From the NCBI GenBank assembly GCA_020072565.1, contig JAIQGI010000002.1:1-64000 (forward strand): 64,000 bases of DNA, written 5' to 3'. Source of the stretch: Terriglobia bacterium (lineage in GTDB: Bacteria > Acidobacteriota > UBA6911). Every line of letters starts with the position of its first letter. Within the stretch, counting starts at the first letter, position 1. The notes under the pieces were generated by a model. The model searched no databases, was not told where the DNA came from, and saw only the letters and a program-made list of their open reading frames with translations. Positions 42,081 through 50,685 of the stretch are shown piece by piece. Made by a program: the position numbers and the translations under genes.

Positions 42081-43490
42081 ATGGAAGATCAAAAGAAGGA
42101 AGACACCCAGGCAAAAGGGGAAATCTCGCGCCGTACTTTTGTGGGTGGCATCGCAGCTGCTGCAGGACTCATGGTGGTTCCCCGGCATGTGCTCGGCGGT
42201 CCCGGTTACCAGGCTCCCAGCGACAAGCTGAATATTGCCACTGTCGGGGTCAGTGGACAGGGGAGCAGCAACACCAATGCCTGCGCCAAGGAAAACATCG
42301 TGGCACTGTGCGACGTGGACGACGTCAGGTCCGAACGGGTTTACAGGAGATATCCCAATGCAAAGACCTACCGCGACTTCCGCGTCATGCTGGAAAAACA
42401 GAAGGACATCGACGCTGTTATCGTTGCAACCCCGGACCACAGCCATGCCGTGATAGCGATGGCGGCCATGCAACTGGGCAAGCACGTGTTCGTGCAGAAA
42501 CCGCTGACCCGTTCGCTCTGGGAGGCGCGCATGCTTACGGAAGCGGCCCGGAAATATAAGGTCGTCAGCCAGATGGGCAACCAGGGACATTCGGGAGAAG
42601 GAGTGCGGCTAATCGAAGAATGGATCGCCGACGGAGCGATCGGCAAGGTGCGCGAAGTACACTGTTGGACCAATCGGCCGATCTGGCCGCAGGGCATGCC
42701 CCGGCCCGCAGACTATCCGGCTGTGCCGGATGGATTGGACTGGGACCTCTGGATCGGACCGTCCCCAATGCGCCCCTATCACCCCACCTATCATCCGTTC
42801 AGCTGGCGCTCCTGGTTCGATTTTGGCGCGGGAGCCCTGGGAGACATGGCCTGCCATGTCATGGATGCTTCCTACACCGCCCTGAACCTCGGGTATCCGA
42901 AGAGCGTGGCGGCCTTCATTGCCTACCAGGTGGTGGAGCGGGAGCGACAAGACGGCAAAGGAGTGGACAGGGTGCGACTGGAATATAAAGACAGCTACCC
43001 GATGGCTTCCGTCATCCACTACAACTTCCCGGCTCGCGGCAAGAAATATCCGGCACTCAAGCTCCACTGGTACGATGGTGGGCTCTTGCCCGAGCGCCCC
43101 GAAGAACTGGAGCCGAGTCGCAGGATGCCTGAAAGCGGCACGATCTTCGTGGGAGAGAAGGGCAAGCTGATGTGTGAGACGTATTCCGAGAGCCCCCGCC
43201 TTATCCCCGAGACCAGGATGAAGGCCTACAAACAGCCCAAGAAGACCATTCCCAGAGTCGACAAGGCCAATCACGAGCAAAACTGGATCGATGCCTGCAA
43301 GGGCAAGACCAAGGCGGTCTCCAATTTTGATTATGCCGGGCCTTTTTCTGAGACCGTGCTCCTGGGCAATCTGGCAGTTCTATATCCGGGGAGACTGCTG
43401 GAGTGGGACGGTCCGAACCTGAAGGTCACCAACTTCGCCGCGGCGAACGATTTCGTAAAGCCCAATTTCCGCGAGGGTTGGTCACTCTGA
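42081..43490 (+). CDS. Tat-exported Gfo/Idh/MocA oxidoreductase 2
   Basis: A 469-residue oxidoreductase with a twin-arginine signal ('[20 protein letters not shown]'). Rossmann '[19 protein letters not shown]', '[42 protein letters not shown]' (QKP variant of EKP), '[25 protein letters not shown]', '[44 protein letters not shown]' and '[12 protein letters not shown]'. This matches the Tat-exported type common in Planctomycetes and Acidobacteria. It likely oxidises or reduces a sugar in the periplasm, together with the DUF1080 protein. About 90 bases separate it from the third family member. Confidence 0.9.
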   Translation: MEDQKKEDTQAKGEISRRTFVGGIAAAAGLMVVPRHVLGGPGYQAPSDKLNIATVGVSGQGSSNTNACAKENIVALCDVDDVRSERVYRRYPNAKTYRDFRVMLEKQKDIDAVIVATPDHSHAVIAMAAMQLGKHVFVQKPLTRSLWEARMLTEAARKYKVVSQMGNQGHSGEGVRLIEEWIADGAIGKVREVHCWTNRPIWPQGMPRPADYPAVPDGLDWDLWIGPSPMRPYHPTYHPFSWRSWFDFGAGALGDMACHVMDASYTALNLGYPKSVAAFIAYQVVERERQDGKGVDRVRLEYKDSYPMASVIHYNFPARGKKYPALKLHWYDGGLLPERPEELEPSRRMPESGTIFVGEKGKLMCETYSESPRLIPETRMKAYKQPKKTIPRVDKANHEQNWIDACKGKTKAVSNFDYAGPFSETVLLGNLAVLYPGRLLEWDGPNLKVTNFAAANDFVKPNFREGWSL

Positions 43491-43493
43491 TAC

Positions 43494-43565
43494 GAACCGC
43501 AGAGACTACCGGGACCGCAAAGGACTTGCAGTATTTGCTTCGAGGCCTTTGTGGTCTTTGCGGTC
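43494..43565. repeat. intergenic inverted repeat of the CCGCAAAG type
   Basis: GACCGCAAAG (43513-43522) is the exact complement of CTTTGCGGTC (43556-43565). A second copy of the first arm, GAACCGCAGAG (43494-43504), can compete for the same partner. The stretch fills most of the gap between two Gfo/Idh genes, just before the GGAGG of the second. Confidence 0.6.
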
Positions 43566-43579
43566 TGATGGGAGGAAAT

Positions 43580-44821
43580 GTGCGTTCACTGAGGATCGGA
43601 TCGGTCGGGGCAGGGTTTGTTGCGCGCTTCCAGCTGATGGCGTTGAAGCAGGTGCGCGGCGTGGAACTGGCAGGAGTCACCGCGCTCGAAGGCGCAGCCG
43701 CGCTGGCGGCGATGGCCAAGAGTCTGGGAGCGGGAAATACCGTCGTCTACGACAGCATTGCGGAGATGGCCAAACACGTCGACTGCATCGCCATATATGC
43801 ACCTAACTTCGCACGCATCCCGATTATGGAGGAAATCGCAGCCGCCGTGAAATCCGGTGCCATGCTGAAAGGAGTGATCTGCGAAAAGCCCCTGGGCCGA
43901 ACGGTTACCGAAGCACGACGGCTCGTCGAGTTGGCCCGGGCAGTTGACCTGCGCACGGCCTATTTCGAAAACCAGATCTTCATGAAGCCGATCCGGACGC
44001 AACTGGCGCAGCTGGAACCTGTACAGAGGCGGATGGGACCCTTCTCACTCACTCGTTCCGCGGAAGAACATGGCGGCCCTCATGAGGGCTGGTTCTGGGA
44101 TCCGACGCGTCAGGGTGGCGGAGTCTTGTGTGATATGGGCTGTCACAGCATCGCTGCCGGCTGGTACACTTTGACGCCGATCGGGAAGGGAATCACGTTC
44201 CTGCAACCCCAGAGCGTCAACGCTGAGATCGCGCTTCTCAAATGGGGGCAGCCTCGCTGGCGCGAGAAGCTGCTCAAGGATCGGGGAGTCGACTACCGGA
44301 AAACTCCTGCCGAAGACTTTGCCACCGGCATGATCACTTACAAAAATCCGGAAACCGGACAGAAGGTGAAATCACAGTTTACCAATTCCTGGATGTTCGA
44401 GAAGCAGGGGCTGCGGCTGTTTATGGATGGCATGGGGCCCGGATACGCATTCGAGGTCAACACGCTGGTATCGCCGCTCAACATCTTCATCGGCGACGTG
44501 GCTGCCGAAGCGATCAAGGATGCCGAGTCGGCTCTGGAAAAGGCCACGGCTTCGCGCGGCTTGCTGGCCGTCCAGCACAACGAGGCTGATCTCTATGGTT
44601 ACACCGATGAGAACGCCGATGCCCTCGAGGCTTTCACCCGAGGTCGTGATGCCATGTTGCCGTGGAGTTATGGCCTGGAAATCACCCGGCTGGTTATGGC
44701 GGCGTATCTGTCCGCCGAGAAAAAGCGGGTTATCGACCTGACCGATCCCGCAGTCCATAAAGAGCTGGAAACCTATGTCCCTCTCATCCAGCAGGGACGC
44801 GGGGCTGAATTGCTTTTCTAA
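43580..44821 (+). CDS. cytoplasmic Gfo/Idh/MocA oxidoreductase 3
   Basis: A 413-residue member without a signal peptide. Rossmann 'LRIGSVGAGFVARFQLMALK', 'VDCIAIYAPNFARIPIMEEI', the classic EKP in 'GVICEKPLGRTVTEARRLVELA', 'FENQIFMKPI', and C-terminal 'GWFWDPTRQGGGVLCDMGCHSIAAGWY'. I prefer the GTG at 43580, four bases after GGAGG; ATG 43568 lacks a ribosome site. With the MFS carrier just downstream it may process a sugar after uptake, while the two exported relatives act outside. Confidence 0.88.
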   Translation: MRSLRIGSVGAGFVARFQLMALKQVRGVELAGVTALEGAAALAAMAKSLGAGNTVVYDSIAEMAKHVDCIAIYAPNFARIPIMEEIAAAVKSGAMLKGVICEKPLGRTVTEARRLVELARAVDLRTAYFENQIFMKPIRTQLAQLEPVQRRMGPFSLTRSAEEHGGPHEGWFWDPTRQGGGVLCDMGCHSIAAGWYTLTPIGKGITFLQPQSVNAEIALLKWGQPRWREKLLKDRGVDYRKTPAEDFATGMITYKNPETGQKVKSQFTNSWMFEKQGLRLFMDGMGPGYAFEVNTLVSPLNIFIGDVAAEAIKDAESALEKATASRGLLAVQHNEADLYGYTDENADALEAFTRGRDAMLPWSYGLEITRLVMAAYLSAEKKRVIDLTDPAVHKELETYVPLIQQGRGAELLF

Positions 44822-44997
44822 GTATGCGCCAAGGGAGTGATCCGATCCTCCAATTCGTGGGTCCTGGCAGCTTGATGAGAACTGGAATCGTGGATTGTCT
44901 TATCATCGCCGACGGCGCTTGAATACCATCGTCCTGGCTGGGAACGATCACCGCCCAAAGGCCGGCAGCCCATCCCTATCCGACGAAGGGAGTTGAA

Positions 44998-46131
44998 ATG
45001 ATTCAAATCGTTGCGCTCCTCAGTGTTTTCGGTCTTGGTATCGGCTTTTCCGTTATCGGCGCGCAGAAGCTCGAGCTGGTCAAACAGCTGAAAATCAACG
45101 ACGGCCAGTTCGGCAAGCTGATTTCGGCCCTGATGTTTACGAGCATTTTCGTAGTTCTGATCTTCGGCCCCCTGGTGGATTTGTTTGGATACCGGCCGGT
45201 CGCCATCGCCGGGTTCATTCTGGGAGCCCTGGCCGTGTTCATGCTTGTATCGTCCCGCTCTTACGGCATGGCTGTCTTCTCCTGCGTGGTGCTGGGCATC
45301 GGCGCCATGTGCCTCAATCTGGGCAACACCCTGATTCCCATGGTGCTTTTTAAAGGGAATCCTGCCGCTGCCTCGAATTTTGGCAACGTGTTTTTCGGCA
45401 TCGGTGCTTTCATCACACCATTTCTGGTCGGAATGCTTCTCAACCGTCTCGGTTACAGGGCTACCGGCATGGTGATTACCCTGATTCTCCTGGCGCCGGT
45501 GGTGATCGCGGCGCTTGCCAGCTATCCGGAAATACAGAAGACCGGGCTGAACTTCGGGCAGGCGTTCTCGAGCGCGTTCGGACTTCTGGCCAATCCGGCC
45601 ATCATCGTTGCCGCTCTTGCCCTCTTCTGCTATGTCGGGCTGGAGGTTTCCATGGGCGGGTGGATTTCCACCTATGCCACCAACCAGGGCTTCGACGCCC
45701 GCGGTGCCAGCATGGTGCTTTCCTCTTTCTGGATCGGGCTCATGGTTGCCCGGCTCATCGCCTCGGTGGCGGTAACCTCGGCCAACGGGATAATCGCGCT
45801 CTGCGTCCTGGCGGTGGCCGCGACCGTCCTGATTGGGCTGATGATGGCAGCCAACTCCAAGGCTACGGCGGCGCTCCTGGTATTTGCCACCGGGCTATGT
45901 TTCGGGCCGATCTTCCCAACCGTTGTCGGGACCACCTTCTCGAAGATCGATCCGAGCCTTTATGGCAGTGCGTTCGGCATCATCTTTGCCGTCGGCCTCC
46001 TCGGCGCCAGCACTCTGCCAGCGGCCATCGGCATGTATTCCCAGGGCAAGCCCATCAAAAGAAGCTTCCCGATCGCGATGGCAGCGGCTCTGGTCCTGTT
46101 CGTGCTCGCGATCCTCCTGGGACGGGTATAA
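44998..46131 (+). CDS. MFS transporter (sugar-type)
   Basis: A 377-residue, twelve-helix major facilitator. The loop 2-3 motif is 'GPLVDLFGYRPVAIAGF', and the N-terminal half resembles fucose/glucose permeases ('LVKQLKINDGQFGKLISALMFTSIFVVLIFGPLVD'). Helix 11 region is 'FSKIDPSLYGSAFGIIFAVGLLGASTLPAAIGMYSQ'. GAAGGGAG precedes the ATG. Its place after three Gfo/Idh genes and before a sugar isomerase suggests uptake of a sugar or keto-sugar product. Confidence 0.88.
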   Translation: MIQIVALLSVFGLGIGFSVIGAQKLELVKQLKINDGQFGKLISALMFTSIFVVLIFGPLVDLFGYRPVAIAGFILGALAVFMLVSSRSYGMAVFSCVVLGIGAMCLNLGNTLIPMVLFKGNPAAASNFGNVFFGIGAFITPFLVGMLLNRLGYRATGMVITLILLAPVVIAALASYPEIQKTGLNFGQAFSSAFGLLANPAIIVAALALFCYVGLEVSMGGWISTYATNQGFDARGASMVLSSFWIGLMVARLIASVAVTSANGIIALCVLAVAATVLIGLMMAANSKATAALLVFATGLCFGPIFPTVVGTTFSKIDPSLYGSAFGIIFAVGLLGASTLPAAIGMYSQGKPIKRSFPIAMAAALVLFVLAILLGRV

Positions 46132-46187
46132 TTGCCCTTGCACGTATGTGCATGAAAAGTACCTCAAACCTCAGCGGCCCGGGCAAT
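46131..46187. terminator. hairpins between the convergent MFS and isomerase genes
   Basis: ATTGCCC (46131-46137) pairs with GGGCAAT (46181-46187), enclosing a smaller TGCAC-GTAT-GTGCA hairpin (46139-46152). It lies in the 61-base gap between convergent genes and could terminate both. Confidence 0.45.
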
Positions 46188-46192
46188 CAGGT

Positions 46193-47086
46193 TTACGTTA
46201 TGCGCAGTATCTTCTTCAGCCCCGCCAAAGACTGTTCCGTGCATTCCATGGCGGGTCTGTTGTCGGGGTAGGTTTCCTGCTCGATGACAATCCACTCAGT
46301 CCCCCCGACCGAAGAGCAGGCTGAGAAAACGGCTGCCCAGTCGACCGAGTCCTGGCCGAGGATCGCCTTCTTGTCCTTGTCCCCGGTCACGACAGTCGGT
46401 TTGAAGTGCACCGTCTTGGTGCGCCCCGGGTATTTCTTGACGTATTCGACAGGATCGAATCCTGCGGCGGCAGTCCAGCCGCAGTCCTGTTGCAGGATCA
46501 CATCCTTGCTGGTGCGTTCGGCAAACAAATCCCAGTAGGTTTTGTCTCCGTCCTTTTTAAATTCGGCGGTGTGATTGTGAAAGCCGCAGGCCATGCCCAG
46601 CGGCTTGAGAATCTCGGCGGTCTTGTTAAAGGTCTCCGCCAGTGATTTGCTCCTTTCCGGATCGGTGAAGGCGCCGTCGCCGGGTACGATCAGGAATTTG
46701 CAGCCGATGGTCTGGTGGAATTCGATGGTGCTCTTGATGGTGTCTTCCCGGAACGATGCGGTGCTGATGTGGGTCCCGGCGGCCTTTAATTTCAGTTCAT
46801 CGAGCCTATTCCTCAGCTCTTTTGCTTTGCTGTCGTAGTTATAGTAGCCGGCGAACTCGACGCCCTCGAAACCCATCTTCGCGAGCTGCTCCAGGGCGGA
46901 GTCGAAGTCTTTACGGCAATCGCCGCGCACAGAATAGAGCTGAACGGCGATCGGGATCGTGCGGCCTGCGGCCGTGTGTAGCTCCTTGGGAAGCGCCCAC
47001 GCGAAGGCTCCGAGGCCGGCTGTCTTGAGGACAGTGCGGCGCGTCCAGACATGCCCGCCTGCGATCAAAGAATCACACTCTCCCAT
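46193..47086 (-). CDS. Tat-exported sugar phosphate isomerase/epimerase-like protein
   Basis: A 297-residue xylose-isomerase-like TIM barrel with a twin-arginine signal ('WTRRTVLKTAGLGAFAWALP'). Barrel motifs: 'IPIAVQLYSVRGDCRKDFDSALEQLAKMGFEGVEFAGYY', 'AAGTHISTASFREDTIKSTIEFHQTIGCKFLIVPG', 'MACGFHNHTAEFKK', 'VILQQDCGWTAAAGFDPVEYVKKYPGRTKTVHFKP' and 'WIVIEQETYPD', carrying the metal-binding Glu, Asp and His. GGAGGAG precedes the ATG at 47086. Exported members accompany Gfo/Idh and DUF1080 proteins in 3-keto-sugar loci, where they may act on keto-sugars. Confidence 0.87.
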   Translation of the reverse strand: MGECDSLIAGGHVWTRRTVLKTAGLGAFAWALPKELHTAAGRTIPIAVQLYSVRGDCRKDFDSALEQLAKMGFEGVEFAGYYNYDSKAKELRNRLDELKLKAAGTHISTASFREDTIKSTIEFHQTIGCKFLIVPGDGAFTDPERSKSLAETFNKTAEILKPLGMACGFHNHTAEFKKDGDKTYWDLFAERTSKDVILQQDCGWTAAAGFDPVEYVKKYPGRTKTVHFKPTVVTGDKDKKAILGQDSVDWAAVFSACSSVGGTEWIVIEQETYPDNRPAMECTEQSLAGLKKILRIT

Positions 47087-47262
47087 GTTCCGTCTCCTCC
47101 CAAATTGGTGGCGCATGCATTATATGTCGAATCCGAAAATTCGGTGACATTATCCAAGTGCCGATCAGGTTTGTAGCTGATTCTCCGCCAAACGAACGAC
47201 GCGCGCACATTTGCGCGCACGAGGCGCCGTCTGGTGGTATTCTTATCAGAGGACCAATTCGC

Positions 47263-47694
47263 ATGCATAAAATGCAAGCCATCTTATCTTCGTCACTGTT
47301 GCGCCGGATGATTTTCCGGACCGTTTGCGCCCTGCCGATGCTTGTGATCCTTTTGCCCTTGGTGTCACCGGCGGAACCTGAGGCTGTCGATGTGACAGGC
47401 ACATGGGATATGACGGTCGAGTCACAACAGGGAACGGCTCACCCTTCGATCAGCCTGAAACAGGAAGGAGAAAAGATCACTGGAATTTACCGGGGCCAGA
47501 TGGGGGAGAGCAGTCTGGCAGGTACCATCAAGGGGAACGATATCGGGTTTACGGTGTCCCTGAAGTTTCAAGACGTCGCCTACACAGTCAATTACACCGG
47601 CAGCGTCACCGGTGACAATATGAAAGGTACCGCGCGTTTCAGCAATGCCGGTACGGGCAACTGGTCAGCCAGACGAAGGAAGAATCAGGCCTGA
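47263..47694 (+). CDS. small exported beta-rich protein
   Basis: A 143-residue protein. A hydrophobic signal segment ('IFRTVCALPMLVILLPLVSPA') is followed by one beta domain: 'VTGTWDMTVESQQGTAHPSISLKQEGEKITGIYRGQMGESSLAGTIKGNDIGFTVSL' and 'YTVNYTGSVTGDNMKGTARFSNAGTGNWSARR'. This pattern is common in Acidobacteria as a domain beside amidohydrolases and DUF1080 proteins, and looks lipocalin-like. The stop overlaps the next start (TGATG). Function unknown. Confidence 0.7.
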   Translation: MHKMQAILSSSLLRRMIFRTVCALPMLVILLPLVSPAEPEAVDVTGTWDMTVESQQGTAHPSISLKQEGEKITGIYRGQMGESSLAGTIKGNDIGFTVSLKFQDVAYTVNYTGSVTGDNMKGTARFSNAGTGNWSARRRKNQA

Positions 47695-48920
47695 TGAGTC
47701 AAGATTCCAGTCCCATGCCGCCTGTCCAAAGCCAGATGCGGCAGCCGCGGCGCATGATCTGGATCCTTGCCGCCACTTTGCTTTTTACTGGCGGGCAAGC
47801 GCGGCAGGCGTGGGAACAATCCCGTCTCGAGAAAGCCCACAACAAGGCAATCCCGCCGTCGGAATTTGCCCGCATCTTCAAGGAGTTTTCGGAACCGGGA
47901 GGCTACTTCCGATCCGACAACTTCGTCTCCAATGAAACTTCCTATCTGCATATAGTGGACAAGCTGAAAGAGCTGGGAGCCTCCGGCGGTGCTTACATCG
48001 GTGTCGGCCCGGAGCAGAACTTCACCTATATCGCGAAGATACGTCCGCAGATTGCGTTTATCGTGGACATCCGGCGGCAGGCAGTGATCCAGCACCTGAT
48101 GTTCAAGGCGCTTTTTCAGCTTGCCGAGACCCGGACTCGGTTCCTTTCCCTTTTGTTCAGCAAACCCATCGTCGGGGCCGGGCCGGGGGCGGATGCGTCG
48201 GCCCAGGAATTGGTGAGTTACTTTTCCAGGATCGCTACGGATGGTGCCACATTCACCCGCAATCTTGCTCTTATCGGGACCACAATCACGCGAAACTTTG
48301 CTGTTCCATTGGATGCCACAGACCGCGCGAAGCTGGAGTATGTCTATTCTGCCTTCCGCGATGAAAACTTCAATCTGCAGTACCGCGGGTACGGCAGGTA
48401 TGGCGGGTATGGGTACGGGTCGCGCAGCGCCTGGAGTTACTTCCCAACTCTGGGAGACCTGATGCTGGAATCGGATCTGCACGGGAAACTCGGCAATTTT
48501 CTTGCGAGCCGGAACGATTATGAATTCGTACGCTCGCTGCAGATAAGCAATCGCATCATACCGATCGTGGGAGATTTCGGAGGAACCAAAGCGATCGCTG
48601 CAGTGGCGAGCTATCTCAAGAAGAACGGCTATGCGGTAACGGCTTTTTACACGTCCAACGTGGAGCAGTATCTCTTCGACGGCGGGGAATTCGACGAGTT
48701 CGCCAAAAATGTCGGTCTGCTGCCGATTACGGCGAGAAGCCTCTTCATCCGTGCCTATCCCAACCAGGGCCGCTCTCCGCACCCGGCGCAGATCGGCAAT
48801 CACCGGCTGACGACCTTGCTTCAAAAAATATCCGTCTTTCTTGACGACTACCAGCACGGTCTGTATACGGATTACTGGACGCTGGTAAGAACCCATTACA
48901 TCTCGGCCCTCCCACCCTGA
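47694..48920 (+). CDS. LIC_10091/DUF7790-like protein
   Basis: A 408-residue protein. One N-terminal hydrophobic segment ('MIWILAATLLFTGGQARQ') suggests export. The characteristic part is 'FARIFKEFSEPGGYFRSDNFVSNETSYLHIVDKLKELGASGGAYIGVGPEQNFTYIAKIRPQIAFIVDIRRQAVIQHLMFKALFQLAETRTRFLSLLFSK', later 'LQISNRIIPIVGDFGGTKAIAAVASYLKKNGYAVTAFYTSNVEQYLF'. I recall this pattern from uncharacterised LIC_10091-type proteins with a methyltransferase-like core. A Gly/Tyr-rich stretch ('GYGRYGGYGYGSR') sits in the middle. It is translationally coupled to the preceding gene. Confidence 0.7.
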   Translation: MSQDSSPMPPVQSQMRQPRRMIWILAATLLFTGGQARQAWEQSRLEKAHNKAIPPSEFARIFKEFSEPGGYFRSDNFVSNETSYLHIVDKLKELGASGGAYIGVGPEQNFTYIAKIRPQIAFIVDIRRQAVIQHLMFKALFQLAETRTRFLSLLFSKPIVGAGPGADASAQELVSYFSRIATDGATFTRNLALIGTTITRNFAVPLDATDRAKLEYVYSAFRDENFNLQYRGYGRYGGYGYGSRSAWSYFPTLGDLMLESDLHGKLGNFLASRNDYEFVRSLQISNRIIPIVGDFGGTKAIAAVASYLKKNGYAVTAFYTSNVEQYLFDGGEFDEFAKNVGLLPITARSLFIRAYPNQGRSPHPAQIGNHRLTTLLQKISVFLDDYQHGLYTDYWTLVRTHYISALPP

Positions 48921-48997
48921 TTCGGTTTCGCTGTTTCGGACGGTTGGTGGTTTCATCCGGTTGCGGACGGGCGGGCGTGCTGCGTCCGGCTGCCGTT

Positions 48998-49768
48998 TCA
49001 GCCCCGCATCCGCAGGAGGGCTCGTAATTCCTGCTCCAATCCGGGGGTGCAGATCAGGCAGTGGCGGGCATCGATGCGCCCGGTTCCATCACGGGTGAGA
49101 AATCTGGCGCCAGACTCCTGAGCGATGATGCGCGCCGGCGCGTAGTCCCACTCCATGCCGTTGCCGCTGAGCCAGATGTCGGCCTTGCCGCGGGCGAGCA
49201 TGGCTATGTCGTAACTTGCTCCGTAGCCGCGAACCGTCCAGCAGATTTCGGTCAATCGGCGCAGTGCCTCCGCGTCCCAAACTCCCCAGGCCGATTTGAA
49301 TCCGCTCACCGCGAGGATCGCCTTGTCAAGGCGCGATGTGTCGGCAACCCTCGTCGGCGCATCATTCCAGTAGCAGCCAACGCCGGAGATGGCGTGGAGC
49401 ATCTCGGCGAGAAGGGGAAAATAGATCGCTCCCAGGACAATCCGACCGTCGGCTTCAAGTGCAATCTGAACTGACCAGAAGCGATTGCGGCGGACGAAAT
49501 CGCGGGTACCATCGATGGGATCGATGAGCCAACGTCGCCCCGAATGGGACGGTTTGTGTGTGCCTTCCTCGCCGAGGATACCATCTGCAGGAAAGCCTGC
49601 GGACAAACTGCCACTGATGAACTGCTCGCACTCCCGATCTGCGGCGGTGACGGGAGACTGATCTTCCTTTACCTCCGCTGCCGTGCCGGCCCTGAAGTGC
49701 CACAGAGCAATCTCACCGGCCTGCCGTGCGGCGGATAACATCGCCTCGGTCTCACGTTCGTAGGACAT
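48998..49768 (-). CDS. inositol monophosphatase-family phosphatase (HisN-like)
   Basis: A 256-residue Mg2+-dependent sugar phosphatase. Metal motifs: 'DQSPVTAADRECEQFI', GEEG in 'DGILGEEGTHK', 'WLIDPIDGTRDFVRRNRFWSVQIALE', and 'WLSGNGMEWDYAPARIIAQESGARF' with the WDYAP signature. The 'DPIDGTRDF' variant is frequent in histidinol-phosphatase-like members, so histidine synthesis is one option; inositol phosphate or PAP are others. The start is ATG 49768, which gives the family length. An in-frame GTG at 49852 would add 28 atypical residues. Confidence 0.88.
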   Translation of the reverse strand: MSYERETEAMLSAARQAGEIALWHFRAGTAAEVKEDQSPVTAADRECEQFISGSLSAGFPADGILGEEGTHKPSHSGRRWLIDPIDGTRDFVRRNRFWSVQIALEADGRIVLGAIYFPLLAEMLHAISGVGCYWNDAPTRVADTSRLDKAILAVSGFKSAWGVWDAEALRRLTEICWTVRGYGASYDIAMLARGKADIWLSGNGMEWDYAPARIIAQESGARFLTRDGTGRIDARHCLICTPGLEQELRALLRMRG

Positions 49769-49874
49769 AAACAACCACTCTGCGCTTTCCCGGCCTCGGA
49801 TGTCGATCAGGAGCGACCTCCGGTTCCCCAGATAGAAGAGGAGGTTGTTCACAGATCCATGCCTTTCAAGACTG

Positions 49875-50579
49875 TTACTGCCCCACTTCGACGGTGAGCG
49901 TCACGGTGGCATGAACTTCCACTGTGCCGGGCTCCACCGTTGTCTGCGGCGCTGTGGCAGCGCCCGCCATCATATAGAGGCGCTCACTCTGCGGCCGTAC
50001 GACTCCCCCTTGCTCTTCGGCACGCAGCACACGCACCATCTTGAGCCCCAGAGCTGCCGCCATGGCCTGCGCTTTGGCCTTGGCCTTAGTTGCCGCCTCA
50101 TTCAGCGCCCGAAGTTGCACCGCCTGGTCGTCTTTGAGTGTGAACTGCAGTTGCTGGATCGTATTGGCCCCCGACGCTGTTGCCGTGTCAATCACACGGC
50201 CGACGCCCGCCAGGTCATTCATCGTAATCTGGACCACGTTGCTGGCGGTATAGCCCGTAATGGCTGGCGTGCCGCCCTCCTTAGGATACCGATAAACCGG
50301 GCGTACGGAATAACCGACCGTCTTGATTTCCCCACCGTTGCCCAGGACGTTGCGAATCGCCGTGATGGTAGCGTCCACACGCTGGGCGTTTTCGGCTGTG
50401 GCCGCCTGGGCCGTAGCTGACTGCGTCACCACACCGACCTGGATGAGAGCCTGGTCCGGTTTTACTGCCACGACCGCCTCAGCGGAGACTTGTATGGATG
50501 GAGGAGGCACCTGTCCGGCTGCCAGCTTCGGCAGAACCAACGCAACCAGCAAAATAAGATTCGATCTTCCGACATGCAT
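49875..50579 (-). CDS. SIMPL-domain (DUF541) periplasmic protein
   Basis: A 234-residue exported protein of the SIMPL/DUF541 family (relatives include YggE and BP26). The signal peptide ends near 'LAAGQVPPP'. Then comes the repeated 'SIQVSAEAVVAVKPDQALIQVGVVTQSATAQAATAENAQRVDATITAIRNV', 'IKTVGYSVRPVYRYPKEGGTPAITGYTASNVVQITM', 'LRALNEAATKAKAKAQAMAAALGLKMVRVLRAEE' and a final 'VEPGTVEVHATVTLTVEV'. The start is ATG 50579 with GGAGG five bases ahead. Family members influence oxidative stress tolerance or form channel-like oligomers; the role here is unknown. Confidence 0.9.
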   Translation of the reverse strand: MHVGRSNLILLVALVLPKLAAGQVPPPSIQVSAEAVVAVKPDQALIQVGVVTQSATAQAATAENAQRVDATITAIRNVLGNGGEIKTVGYSVRPVYRYPKEGGTPAITGYTASNVVQITMNDLAGVGRVIDTATASGANTIQQLQFTLKDDQAVQLRALNEAATKAKAKAQAMAAALGLKMVRVLRAEEQGGVVRPQSERLYMMAGAATAPQTTVEPGTVEVHATVTLTVEVGQ

Positions 50580-50640
50580 GACGGCCTCCGTTAGAAATAT
50601 GTTATTCAATGCATACCAGGCAAATAATCGAAAAACACAG

Positions 50641-50680
50641 GAACCGCGCGAAAGCAGTATCGTGCTTTTCGCGTGGTTCG
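50641..50680. repeat. intergenic inverted repeat after mutS2
   Basis: GAACCGCGCGAAAGCA (50641-50656) pairs almost completely with TGCTTTTCGCGTGGTTC (50663-50679) around a short loop. It lies just downstream of the mutS2 stop on the minus strand, in terminator position. Confidence 0.6.
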
Positions 50681-50685
50681 TGATC

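Noticed and set aside
47685-48956. 423-residue minus-strand frame
   Set aside because: It mirrors the LIC_10091-like gene, whose start is coupled to the gene before it; no recognisable protein family on this strand.
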